From the NCBI RefSeq assembly GCF_022814865.1, contig NZ_JAKVRD010000011.1:1-64000 (forward strand): a stretch of DNA of 64,000 nucleotides. Direction: 5' to 3'. How positions within the stretch are numbered: the first letter of the stretch is position 1; the number at the start of each line of letters is the position of its first letter. The translations under genes were made by a program, and so were the position numbers. The DNA comes from Shimia aestuarii. Lineage in GTDB: Bacteria; Pseudomonadota; Alphaproteobacteria; Rhodobacterales; Rhodobacteraceae. The notes under the pieces were generated by a model. The model was not told the origin of the DNA. It saw nothing but the letters and a program-made list of their open reading frames with translations, and searched no databases. This document shows positions 17,968 to 26,650 of the stretch, one piece after another.

Positions 17968-18783
17968 TTAGTCGTGCGCCACGCCGAGATAGGCGTCGAT
18001 CACTTCCTGATTGTTGCGCACCTCGTCGGGGGTGCCGTCACCGATCTTCTTGCCGTAGTCCATGACCACGACACGGTCGGAAAGGTCCATCACCACGCCC
18101 ATATCGTGTTCGATAAGCGCGATCGTGGTTCCGAATTCGTCGTTCATGTCGAGAATGAAGCGCGACATGTCTTCCTTTTCCTCGACGTTCATGCCGGCCA
18201 TCGGCTCATCGAGAAGCAGGATCGAAGGCTCCGCTGCAAGTGCACGCGCAAGTTCCACACGCTTCTTGAGACCATAGGGCAGACGGCCCACAGGGGTTTT
18301 CCGGATGGCCTGGATTTCGAGGAAGTCGATGATCTTCTCGACGAACTCGCGGTTCTCAACTTCTTCCTTCTCGGCCTTACCCTTCCATAGCGCCTGAGAC
18401 AGAAGCCCGGCGTTCATCTGGCGCAAACGCCCTGTCATCACGTTATCAAGCACGGACATGCCTTCAAAAAGCGCGATGTTCTGGAAGGTCCGGGCGATGC
18501 CCTGCTGCGCGACCTGATAGGGTTTCATCGGCGGGCGCTTCTTGCCCTTGTACCAAACCTCGCCTTCCTGCGGGACATAGAACCCCGAGATCACGTTGAG
18601 CATCGACGATTTCCCGGCACCGTTCGGGCCGATGATCGCACGAATTTCGCCTTCGCGAATATCAAAGGAGATGTCTGTGATTGCCTTCACACCGCCAAAG
18701 CGCAGCGTGATGTTCTTCATTTCCATCACGGTCGGGCCGATGGTGCGGCCGTCCTCGGTGACGTAGCTTTCCTGCGTACTCAT
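17968..18783 (-). CDS. livG: Branched-chain-type ABC transporter ATPase LivG
   Basis: A 271-residue ATPase with Walker [11 protein letters not shown], the LivG-specific insertion after Walker A (VWYKGKKRPPMKPYQVAQQ), signature LPYGLKKRVELARAL and Walker B SILLLDEPMAGM, followed by the LIEHDMGVVMDL switch region. Its ATG overlaps the TGA of the upstream acyl-CoA ligase by four bases, so translation of the two is coupled. It pairs with LivF. Confidence 0.93.
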   Translation of the reverse strand: MSTQESYVTEDGRTIGPTVMEMKNITLRFGGVKAITDISFDIREGEIRAIIGPNGAGKSSMLNVISGFYVPQEGEVWYKGKKRPPMKPYQVAQQGIARTFQNIALFEGMSVLDNVMTGRLRQMNAGLLSQALWKGKAEKEEVENREFVEKIIDFLEIQAIRKTPVGRLPYGLKKRVELARALAAEPSILLLDEPMAGMNVEEKEDMSRFILDMNDEFGTTIALIEHDMGVVMDLSDRVVVMDYGKKIGDGTPDEVRNNQEVIDAYLGVAHD

Positions 18784-20750
18784 TCTGCGGCTACCTTGCT
18801 GGCGGTGGGGAAGACCTTGGCGTCGCGCAGCTCGAGCGTGGCGCTGATGCTGCCCTTGCGGCCATCCTCATAGGTGACTTCGGTTTTGGTCGAGACGGTC
18901 GTGGACCCGTCATAGAGCCCTTCCACGAGGTCTTTGAACTTCTCCGCCACGATGACACGGCGCACCTTGCGGGTCCGGGTCATCTCGCCGTCATCGGCAT
19001 CGAGTTCCTTGTGCAGAACGAGGAAGCGATGGATCTGGCAGCCCGAAAGCATCGGGTCTTGCGCGACCGATTCATTCACGGCTTCCACGTGCTGCTGAAT
19101 CGACTCGAGCACACGCGGGTGTCCGGCAAGCTCTTGGTACGATGCATAGGCGACGTTGTTCCGCTCGGCCCAGTTGCCGACCGCCGTCAGGTCGATGTTG
19201 ATGAAGGCAACGCATTTCTCCTTGCCATTGCCAAACAGCACCGCCTCGAGAATGTCGGGATAGAACTTGAGCTTGTTCTCGACATATTTCGGAGCGAACA
19301 TGGACCCATCGGCCATTTTGCCCACATCTTTCGCGCGGTCGATGATGCGCAGGTGGCCTGTCTCTTCCTCGAAGAAACCGGCATCGCCCGTGGCAACCCA
19401 ACCCTCTGCGTCCTTGGTCGATGCCGTGGATTCGGGGTTGTTGTAATATTCGACAAAAACGCCCGGCGAGCGGTAGTAGATCTCGCCGTTGTCCTCGATA
19501 CGGATCTCAACGTCCGGCGCAGGCACACCGACGGTATCGGCGCGCACTTCGCCATCGGGCTGCACCGTGATGAACACGGTCGCCTCGGTCTGGCCGTAGA
19601 GCTGTTTGAGGTTGATACCGAGCGAGCGGTAGAACTCAAAGATCTCCGGCCCGATCGCCTCACCAGCGGTATAGCCGACACGCACACGACCAAAGCCGAG
19701 CGTGTCCTTGAGCGGCCCATAGACGAGTGCATTGCCCAGCGCGTATTTCAGGCGATCCATCGCGCCGACGGGTTTGCCGTCGAGGATCTTGCCACCGACC
19801 TTCTTGGCGTGGGCCATGAAGTAATGGAACATCTTGCGCTTGAAGTTGCCCGCGTCTTCCATCCGGATCATGACGTTGGTCAGCTGCGTCTCGAAAATCC
19901 GCGGCGGCGCAAAATAGTAGGTCGGCCCGATCTCGCGCAGGTCGGTCATCATCGTGTCCGCGCTTTCGGGACAGTTGACGCAGAACCCGCACCAATAGGC
20001 CTGACCGAGCGAGAAGATGAAGTCCCCGACCCATGCCATTGGCAGGTACGAAAGGATTTCTTCGCCCGCGCCAAGATTGTCGAACTCAGCCGAGTTCTTG
20101 GCGCTTTCGATCACGTTGCGATTCGACAGAACCACACCCTTCGGCTTGCCCGTGGTGCCCGAGGTGTAGAGCATCACACAGGTGTCGTCATAGGTCAGCT
20201 TTTCACGGCGTGCCTTGAGATCGGTGATGAACTCGTCATAGGCGGCACGGCCCTGATTCTGAATATGGCTATATTCATGGAGCGCATGGTGATCGTATTT
20301 CCGCATGCCGCGCGGATCGATATAGATCATGTGCTCAAACTGGTGCAGGTGCTCTTGGATCTCGATGATCTTGTCGACCTGCTCTTGGTCCTCGACGATC
20401 GCGAAGCGCGCGCCGCAATGACCAAGAATATATTCCATCTCTTCCGCCGCGCTGTCGTTGTAGACAGGAACCGGAACCGCGCCCACAGATTGGGCCGCGG
20501 TCATTGCGAAATAGAAATGCGGGCGGTTGCGCCCGATGATGGCGATGAAATCGCCTTCGTTTACCCCAAGGTTGATGAGACCGAGGGCCAGAGCTTCGAC
20601 CTCTTTCTCGGTTTCCGCCCAGGTCCAGGTCTGCCAGATCCCGAACTCCTTCTCCCGATATGCGGACTTCTCCGCATAGAGGGTGGCGTTCCGCTGCAAA
20701 AGCGCCGGAATGGACGCAAGTCCCCCGGTCGCCTGTGACGACTGTGCCAA
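18780..20750 (-). CDS. Long-chain acyl-CoA synthetase-like AMP-binding protein
   Basis: A 656-residue adenylate-forming enzyme of the FadD/long-chain acyl-CoA synthetase type. The AMP-binding motif is MLYTSGTTGKPKGVVLSNRN, followed by YGQTEATVF and GWVATGDAGFFEEETGHLRIIDRAKD. The start is assigned to TTG at 20750 because GGAGG lies 8 bases upstream and the protein then begins with a short polar segment before LASIPALLQRNA. The first gene of the operon, it is coupled to livG, implying activation of the imported acid to its CoA ester. Confidence 0.87.
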   Translation of the reverse strand: MAQSSQATGGLASIPALLQRNATLYAEKSAYREKEFGIWQTWTWAETEKEVEALALGLINLGVNEGDFIAIIGRNRPHFYFAMTAAQSVGAVPVPVYNDSAAEEMEYILGHCGARFAIVEDQEQVDKIIEIQEHLHQFEHMIYIDPRGMRKYDHHALHEYSHIQNQGRAAYDEFITDLKARREKLTYDDTCVMLYTSGTTGKPKGVVLSNRNVIESAKNSAEFDNLGAGEEILSYLPMAWVGDFIFSLGQAYWCGFCVNCPESADTMMTDLREIGPTYYFAPPRIFETQLTNVMIRMEDAGNFKRKMFHYFMAHAKKVGGKILDGKPVGAMDRLKYALGNALVYGPLKDTLGFGRVRVGYTAGEAIGPEIFEFYRSLGINLKQLYGQTEATVFITVQPDGEVRADTVGVPAPDVEIRIEDNGEIYYRSPGVFVEYYNNPESTASTKDAEGWVATGDAGFFEEETGHLRIIDRAKDVGKMADGSMFAPKYVENKLKFYPDILEAVLFGNGKEKCVAFINIDLTAVGNWAERNNVAYASYQELAGHPRVLESIQQHVEAVNESVAQDPMLSGCQIHRFLVLHKELDADDGEMTRTRKVRRVIVAEKFKDLVEGLYDGSTTVSTKTEVTYEDGRKGSISATLELRDAKVFPTASKVAAE

Positions 20751-20945
20751 ATTATATTCCTCCCTTAAGCCCGCCTCCACGGGCCAAATCGCCGAAGCGA
20801 TTCCTATGACCAATAAGGTGCGGGAATCACACTGGTCGTCAACTTTTTCCTGAACATTTCCCAAATCTTACGAATTGTAACAGGATCGATTTGAGACTTT
20901 CCGCCCCCCGCGCCGGGTGCTAGCGAATAAGAGGGAGGACGTTCC

Positions 20946-22853
20946 ATGGAGGCCAGCTCCGCAAGCCGACAGACGATGATCAACGCGGGTCTGAACCTGA
21001 TCCAGCAAGCGTTGACCATCTATGACAGCGATCTAAAGCTCGTGGTTGCGAACCGCCGCTTCCGCGACATGTTTCGCCTGCCCGACCCGTTCAATACGCC
21101 GGGCGCCGATTTCGGCGCCACGATCCGTTATCTCGCGGAACAAGGCGAATATGGCGATATCTCTGATATCGATGCCTTTGTGCAGTCCCGCGTTGATCAG
21201 GCGATGGCCTTTGAGCCGCATTACCTTGAGCGTCGGATGAAGAACGGCCGCTGGATCAGTGTCGAAGGCTCGCCCTTGCCCGAAGGCGGCTGGGTCGCGG
21301 TCTATACCGACATCACCCGCACCAAGCGACAAGAACAACTCCTGCGCTCGCGCTCTGAGGAGTTGTCGGATCAGCTTTTGCTTTACGCAGAAGAGCTCTC
21401 AGCCACCAACCGCCAGCTCGAATCAACGGTGACGGCGCTCGAAGAAGCCAAGCGGCAGATTTCCGAATCAGAGGCCCGCACCCGGCTCACGGCGGAAATG
21501 ATGCCCGCCCATATCGCTCATGTCGGGCCAGACCGGCACTATACCTACTCGAACCGCCGCCTCTCTGCTGTGATGCCGGGGCGCGGGTCCGATATCATCG
21601 GTCGCCCGATCCGTGAGGTGCTCGGCGAGATCACCTACCGCGCCATTCGCCCCCACCTCGACGAAGCATTCAGCGGGCGGCAATCGGTGTTCGAGTTTAC
21701 CGATCACGAATCGACCCGCCGAATCCGCGGGGCCTTTACCCCCGATGGCAACACCGGACAGGACCGCGGCGTCTATATCCTGTCGATGGATGTGACCGAG
21801 GAAACTCAGGCCCGCGTCGCCCTGCAACAGACCCGCCGTCGCGAGATTGCGGCGCAAATGACAAGCGGCCTCGCGCATGATTTCTCAAATCTGCTGACCG
21901 TGATCCTCGGTCTTCAAAGCAAACTGCAGCGCCTCAACCGCAACAAAGAAGCAGGCGAGTTGATCGAGGCGACGCTTGCCGCGGCGCGACGCGGCGGAAC
22001 GCTCCTCGATCAGATCGCTGACATGACCGGTCATCGCGCGCCAGAGGTGCAGCCAACAGACATCACGCAATTCCTCACCGACTTGCACACGCTCGCCCAT
22101 TCGACCCTGCCACCGGGCATTTCACTCGAGATAGACAACACGATCGCCTCCACGCCGATCCTCGTCGATCCCGGTATGTTGCAGGATTCGCTCGTCAACC
22201 TGATCCTCAACGCCCGCGATGCCTGTGACGGTGAGGGCGAAATTCGCATCTCGGCCTGCACCGTGCAGGATACATGGGTCCAGTTTCAGATTTTCGATAC
22301 CGGCACCGGCTTTGGCGAAGAAGCGTTGAAACATGCGCTCGACCCCTTCTTTACCACCAAGGGCGCCGAAGGCTCCGGACTTGGTCTCGCCATGGTCTAT
22401 GACATGACCAAGCTTGCAGGCGGCGAGGTCCGTATCGGCAATACCGAGACCGGGGGCTGCGTGACGCTGCGCCTGCCGCTCCGGCGTGGTAAGACCGATA
22501 GCAGCCCCGGCCTCGTCCTCCTTGTCGAAGACAATGCCGACCTGCGCGGGTTGATCCGCGAAATGCTGACCGGCATGGGTCATTCCGTGATCGAGGCCAC
22601 ATCGGTGGACGAGGCCCAAACGCTTATCGCCGACCTGCCCGATATCTCTCTTGTGCTGTCGGATATCTCTCTCGAAGGCGCCGCTACGGGCGTCGATCTC
22701 ATCCGAGCCTTGCCCGCCGACGGCGTTCCGACATTCCTGATGACGTCCTTGCCGAAGACGCACCCGCTCTATATCGAGGGCGCGGCCCGGGCTCCGGTGC
22801 TATCCAAACCCTTCGATTCCGGCCGCTTGGCCGCTTTCCTGCATCCGAGGTAA
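20946..22853 (+). CDS. Hybrid histidine kinase with two PAS domains and receiver
   Basis: A 635-residue cytoplasmic hybrid sensor kinase without membrane helices. In order: a PAS domain at about 12-125, a coiled coil (about 130-180), a second PAS at about 180-290, the HisKA region with phospho-acceptor His near 311 (GLAHDFSNLLTVILG), the HATPase with N box (NLILNARDACD) and G2 box (GSGLGLAMVYDM), and a C-terminal receiver (about 520-635) with VLSDISL around residue 572 and the LSKPF lysine. The next gene, four bases downstream, is a separate response regulator, so the receiver may modulate rather than deliver the signal. The stimulus is unknown; soluble PAS domains suggest a redox or small-molecule cue. 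Confidence 0.9.
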   Translation: MEASSASRQTMINAGLNLIQQALTIYDSDLKLVVANRRFRDMFRLPDPFNTPGADFGATIRYLAEQGEYGDISDIDAFVQSRVDQAMAFEPHYLERRMKNGRWISVEGSPLPEGGWVAVYTDITRTKRQEQLLRSRSEELSDQLLLYAEELSATNRQLESTVTALEEAKRQISESEARTRLTAEMMPAHIAHVGPDRHYTYSNRRLSAVMPGRGSDIIGRPIREVLGEITYRAIRPHLDEAFSGRQSVFEFTDHESTRRIRGAFTPDGNTGQDRGVYILSMDVTEETQARVALQQTRRREIAAQMTSGLAHDFSNLLTVILGLQSKLQRLNRNKEAGELIEATLAAARRGGTLLDQIADMTGHRAPEVQPTDITQFLTDLHTLAHSTLPPGISLEIDNTIASTPILVDPGMLQDSLVNLILNARDACDGEGEIRISACTVQDTWVQFQIFDTGTGFGEEALKHALDPFFTTKGAEGSGLGLAMVYDMTKLAGGEVRIGNTETGGCVTLRLPLRRGKTDSSPGLVLLVEDNADLRGLIREMLTGMGHSVIEATSVDEAQTLIADLPDISLVLSDISLEGAATGVDLIRALPADGVPTFLMTSLPKTHPLYIEGAARAPVLSKPFDSGRLAAFLHPR

Positions 22854-22857
22854 CGCG

Positions 22858-23562
22858 ATGACCGCCCCGCTTGTGACCATTCTGGACGATGAACCGGAAA
22901 TCCGCTCGATGCTCGCCGATGCGCTTGAGGATGCGGGCTTTCGCACCATGGGCTTTGGCCGCGCCACAGAGTTCGAAGCCATGCTCAAGACCACGGTGCC
23001 GGATGTCTGCCTCGTCGATCTGGGCCTGCCGGATAAGGACGGTCTCACCCTTGTGCATCGCCTCGCCCTCGAACAGGGCGCTGCCGTCATCATCATATCT
23101 GGCCGCGCCCATGTGAAGGATCGCGTAACGGGGCTCGAACTTGGGGCCGATGACTATATCATCAAGCCCTTCGATCCCGCCGAGGTCGTTGCCCGCGTCC
23201 GCGCACGCCTGCGCAAGGGAGCCACGACAACGCCTGCGACGGGCATGGTCGCGCGGTTCAATGGTTGGACGGCCTATTTCGATCGCTATGTGCTCGAGGA
23301 TGAAACCGGCACGGAAACCCCGTTCAGCCATGCCGAGGGCGAAGTCCTGCGCCTTTTCCTCGAAAGCCCCAAGCGCCTTATAAGCCGGTCCCAGATGCAG
23401 GAAATCCTCGGTGGCGCGGCGGGCGAGAGTTTTGACCGGGCCATGGACGTGCGCATCTCTCGCCTGCGCACGAAGCTGCGCGAAGATCCGAAGAACCCCC
23501 GCCTTATCAAAACGATCTACGGCGCCGGATATATCTTTCTCGGGGATGTGAACTGGGCCTGA
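22858..23562 (+). CDS. OmpR/PhoB-family response regulator
   Basis: A 234-residue regulator: receiver domain (residues 1-115) with acidic pair LDDEPEIR, phospho-acceptor Asp in CLVDLGLPDKDGL and the conserved Lys in YIIKPFDPAEVVARVRARLR, then a winged-helix DNA-binding domain ending DVRISRLRTKLREDPKNPRLIKTIYGAGYIF (quoted in pieces). It is the probable cognate regulator of the upstream kinase, which ends four bases before it. Targets may include the PepSY and cytochrome b genes that follow. Confidence 0.92.
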   Translation: MTAPLVTILDDEPEIRSMLADALEDAGFRTMGFGRATEFEAMLKTTVPDVCLVDLGLPDKDGLTLVHRLALEQGAAVIIISGRAHVKDRVTGLELGADDYIIKPFDPAEVVARVRARLRKGATTTPATGMVARFNGWTAYFDRYVLEDETGTETPFSHAEGEVLRLFLESPKRLISRSQMQEILGGAAGESFDRAMDVRISRLRTKLREDPKNPRLIKTIYGAGYIFLGDVNWA

Positions 23563-23716
23563 AACGGTCCCAACCACGGTTTAGCCCCCCAAACTCGGGT
23601 TCAGAGGCCCCGCCCCAAACCTTGGTCCAATAGCGCGACCCGTCCTTCCGCCGCATGTTCGCTTGAGCAACGACACACCTGTCGCCTGCCGCAACATGAC
23701 AACGAAAGGACACCTC

Positions 23717-23986
23717 ATGCTCAAACCGCTCACGCTCGCCGCCTGCATGGCACTCGCCGCACCGATCAGCGCTCAGGCCTCGTCGGACGACAGCTATGAC
23801 TATGCCCGCTTGACGCCCGAAACCAAGGCCCAGATCCGTGCCCAGCTTACCGAAAAGGGCTATGAGGTGCGCAAGATCAAGATGGATGACGGCTACTACG
23901 AAGCCTACGCCCTGAAGGACGGCGCACGCCTGGAGATCTACCTCGACAAGGATCTGAAGATCGTCAAAACTAAGTCCGACGACTGA
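23717..23986 (+). CDS. Periplasmic PepSY-domain protein
   Basis: An 89-residue exported protein: signal peptide (MLKPLTLAACMALAAPISAQA) followed by one PepSY-like domain with the pattern AQLTEKGYEVRKIKMDDGYYEAYA and ending in EIYLDKDLKIVKTK. Small PepSY proteins often accompany membrane cytochromes and two-component systems. The start at 23717 follows AAAGGA. It lies nine bases before a cytochrome b gene, which argues for a shared envelope electron-transfer role. Confidence 0.78.
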   Translation: MLKPLTLAACMALAAPISAQASSDDSYDYARLTPETKAQIRAQLTEKGYEVRKIKMDDGYYEAYALKDGARLEIYLDKDLKIVKTKSDD

Positions 23987-23994
23987 GGCACATC

Positions 23995-24510
23995 ATGGCA
24001 CGTATCAAGGTCTGGGATCCGTTTATCCGCCTGTTTCACTGGTCGCTTGTGATCCTCTTTGCGGCGAATTCCCTTTTCGTCGATGACGACAGCAAGCTGC
24101 ACATCTGGGTCGGCTACGCGATCCTCGCCCTTGTCGGCCTGCGGATCGTCTGGGGGTTTGTCGGCACGCCCCATGCCCGTTTTGCCGATTTTCCCCCGTC
24201 CCTCAAGCGCGGTATGGCGCAACTTTCAGAGATGGCCACGCGGCGCAAACATGCCCATGCCGGGCATAGCCCGCTCGGCGCTCTCATGATCTATAACCTG
24301 ATCCTGACGCTTCTTGTCATTTCGCTCTCTGGCTACCTGATGACCACCAATATGTTCTGGGGAACGGAATGGCCCGAAGAACTGCACGAGGTTGCCGTGG
24401 CCTGGGCCCAGATTTCCGTGGTCGCCCATATCGCCGCGGTCTTCTTCGAAACCCGGCGGCTCGGCGTGAACCTCGCGCGCGCGATGGTCACTGGCTATAA
24501 AAACATGTGA
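23995..24510 (+). CDS. Cytochrome b/b6 (cytochrome b561-like) membrane protein
   Basis: A 171-residue four-helix membrane protein of the prokaryotic cytochrome b561/Ni-hydrogenase b-subunit type. Candidate heme ligands are His in RLFHWSLVI (helix 1), KLHIWVGY (helix 2), AHAGHSPLGA (helix 3 start) and VVAHIAAVFFE (helix 4). The N-terminal KVWDPFIRLFHW is typical of the family. It likely moves electrons between quinol and a soluble c-type or PepSY partner. Confidence 0.85.
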   Translation: MARIKVWDPFIRLFHWSLVILFAANSLFVDDDSKLHIWVGYAILALVGLRIVWGFVGTPHARFADFPPSLKRGMAQLSEMATRRKHAHAGHSPLGALMIYNLILTLLVISLSGYLMTTNMFWGTEWPEELHEVAVAWAQISVVAHIAAVFFETRRLGVNLARAMVTGYKNM

Positions 24511-24522
24511 CGGACCCACACC

Positions 24523-25041
24523 ATGCGCCTGACCCCCAAATCGAAAACTCCGAAAGGCGTGCTGCTCCTGATCGCGGCACAGATCATCTGTGCCGTGTTT
24601 TTCCTCAGCGACGTGATCGACGATTTCCGCGGCTATGGCGCGACGGCCCTATACGACACACATATCCTGATCGAGAGCGCCTCGGCGTTTTTGCTCTGGA
24701 TGGCGATCCTGTTCGAAATCCGCCTGTTCTTCGGTCTGCTGCGCCGCACGGCGCATCTTGAGTCGAGCCTCTCCATCGCACAGGCCGCCATGCATGACGT
24801 GATCGAGGCGCATTTCGAAAGCTGGGGGCTGACACCTTCGGAGCAGGATGTCGCGACCTTCATGGTCAAGGGGATGAGCATCTCCGAAATCGCCGCCCTA
24901 CGCGGCAGCGCCGAAGGCACGATCAAAGCACATATGCACGCGATCTATCGCAAGTCGGGCACCCACAATCGCGGCGAGGTGCTCAGCCTTCTGATCGACA
25001 GCCTGATGGAGGACTCACCCCCCACCAACGAGACCACCTAA
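24523..25041 (+). CDS. Membrane-anchored LuxR-type transcriptional regulator
   Basis: A 172-residue protein with two N-terminal membrane helices (about residues 12-30 and 48-70) and a C-terminal LuxR/GerE helix-turn-helix (LTPSEQDVATFMVKGMSISEIAALRGSAEGTIKAHMHAIYRK in pieces, about 100-160). LuxR regulators are normally soluble, so membrane anchoring is uncommon. It is the last gene after the cytochrome b, with a 12-base gap. It may sense the redox state of the membrane and regulate the block. No receiver or ligand-binding domain is present. Confidence 0.82.
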   Translation: MRLTPKSKTPKGVLLLIAAQIICAVFFLSDVIDDFRGYGATALYDTHILIESASAFLLWMAILFEIRLFFGLLRRTAHLESSLSIAQAAMHDVIEAHFESWGLTPSEQDVATFMVKGMSISEIAALRGSAEGTIKAHMHAIYRKSGTHNRGEVLSLLIDSLMEDSPPTNETT

Positions 25042-25083
25042 GAGCCTATTGCGGCGCGAATCGTGGTGGATTAGTCTCTGTTT

Positions 25084-25332
25084 ATGGCTGTCTGCATCCT
25101 CTATCGAAAGACCGGCGAACGCCGCCCGCGATACTACCGCGTTGAGATCGCCATGAACCTTTTCGAAGAGATTTCCGTGTTGCGCGAATGGGGTGTGAGC
25201 GGCGGCAAGGGCCGCACGCGGATCGACCTTTTCGGCAACCTGCGCGAGGCCTCGAGCGCCGCCGACCGCTATCGTTCACGCGCGCAGCGGCGCGGCTATT
25301 CCCGCACCGACCGCGCGCTTGTCCCTGTCTAA
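25084..25332 (+). CDS. Small WGR-domain protein
   Basis: An 82-residue protein consisting of one WGR domain, recognised by [22 protein letters not shown] domains occur in PARPs and MolR-type proteins and bind nucleic acids or mediate contacts. Its 3' end overlaps the converging amidase gene by four bases. The stand-alone form has no assigned role. Confidence 0.78.
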   Translation: MAVCILYRKTGERRPRYYRVEIAMNLFEEISVLREWGVSGGKGRTRIDLFGNLREASSAADRYRSRAQRRGYSRTDRALVPV

Positions 25333-26528
25333 TTCGTCAGCCGCGCCACCGCCCCGGCCAAGACCTCAAGCCCGGTGACGAGATCCGCTTCGTCCGTGTC
25401 TTCCTCAAACGCATGGCTGATTCCGTTGATCGAGGGCACGAAAAGCATCGCAACCGGCAGATGCACCGCCACGTTCGTCGCGTCATGAAGCGCGCCCGAG
25501 GGCATCTCGCGCCAACGTTCTCCGGCTACCGATCCGGCGCTTTCGGCCAGCGCACCACGCAGGCGGGGATCCATCGCCACAGGTTCAAGCCCGAGCATCG
25601 GACCATAAGAAAGCGCAAGACCGCGCGCCTCGGCCACCTCTGCGATGGTGCTGCGGATGATCTCTTCCATCTTGCCAAGCCGCTCTGAACTCCCATCGCG
25701 CCACTGCATAGAGAACACCGCCTCGCCCGGTACGATCGAGCTCGCATTCGGCCGCAACGCCACGTGCCCGATGGTCCAGACGGTCTCGGGCGTCACCACC
25801 TCGGCCAGCGCCTCATTGAGCCGCGTCGCAATCTCGGCCAGCCCTTGGAACGCATCCTTGCGCAAGTGCATCGGCGTCGTCCCGGCATGGTTCTGTTCGC
25901 CCGTGAGCGTGACGCGCATGTCGCGGATACCGACAATATCCGTCACCACGCCAACCGCCTCGCCCGCCTTGTCGAGCCAGGGGCCTTGTTCGATATGCAT
26001 CTCGATGAATCCGGTGAACCGATTTGGGTCGACAAAATCGCCCGCCATATCGGCCATCTTCGCGCGGGCATCGGCAAAACTGATCCCGGCGTGGTCGATA
26101 AAGCCATCCGCCTCGGCAAGCGGCACCTTCCCGGACCAAACCGTACTTCCCGTGGTGACGCCGAACCGGCCTTCTTCGTCTTGAAACGATACAACAGACA
26201 CCGCAGGTCCGCCCGCCTCCTGTGCCGCGCGGGCGACCTCAAGCGCAGCCATCACACCCAGCGCCCCGTCGAGCCAACCGCCCTCGGGCTGGCTATCAGA
26301 ATGCGACCCGAGAAGAAGCGACGGCCCCTCGGCCAGCCCCCAGACAGAGCCGACAGGATCGACATGTACCGAAAGCCCCGCAGCCTCCATCCTCTCCATG
26401 AGCCATTTGCGCGCGGCGATGTCCGCGTCGGAATAGGCCGGGCGCACGACCCCTTTGCCAACGCCCGCCGCACCAAAGCTCCGCAATTCGTGCAACTCTG
26501 CGAGAAACCGCTCTGCGTTGATCTTCAT
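25329..26528 (-). CDS. M20-family hydantoinase/carbamoylase amidase
   Basis: A 399-residue zinc-dependent hydrolase of the N-carbamoyl-L-amino acid hydrolase/allantoate amidohydrolase type. Metal and catalytic blocks are [20 protein letters not shown] (His and Asp ligands), [11 protein letters not shown] (general-base Glu) and [13 protein letters not shown], with a C-terminal [11 protein letters not shown] His. Which carbamoyl or ureido substrate is used cannot be told by eye. The start at 26528 follows GGGG; the upstream extension overlaps intergenic DNA. It lies downstream of the formate dehydrogenase gene with about 120 bases between them. Confidence 0.87.
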   Translation of the reverse strand: MKINAERFLAELHELRSFGAAGVGKGVVRPAYSDADIAARKWLMERMEAAGLSVHVDPVGSVWGLAEGPSLLLGSHSDSQPEGGWLDGALGVMAALEVARAAQEAGGPAVSVVSFQDEEGRFGVTTGSTVWSGKVPLAEADGFIDHAGISFADARAKMADMAGDFVDPNRFTGFIEMHIEQGPWLDKAGEAVGVVTDIVGIRDMRVTLTGEQNHAGTTPMHLRKDAFQGLAEIATRLNEALAEVVTPETVWTIGHVALRPNASSIVPGEAVFSMQWRDGSSERLGKMEEIIRSTIAEVAEARGLALSYGPMLGLEPVAMDPRLRGALAESAGSVAGERWREMPSGALHDATNVAVHLPVAMLFVPSINGISHAFEEDTDEADLVTGLEVLAGAVARLTN

Positions 26529-26650
26529 AGCACCCCTGCCTTCTACTCTGTGAAAATACGCCCGACGAAGACGCCCCCAAAAGAAGCGGGAGTCGCATCC
26601 GAACGGATACGACTCCCTTACCACCCGCGGATGGCGAATTGCAAAAAGGC

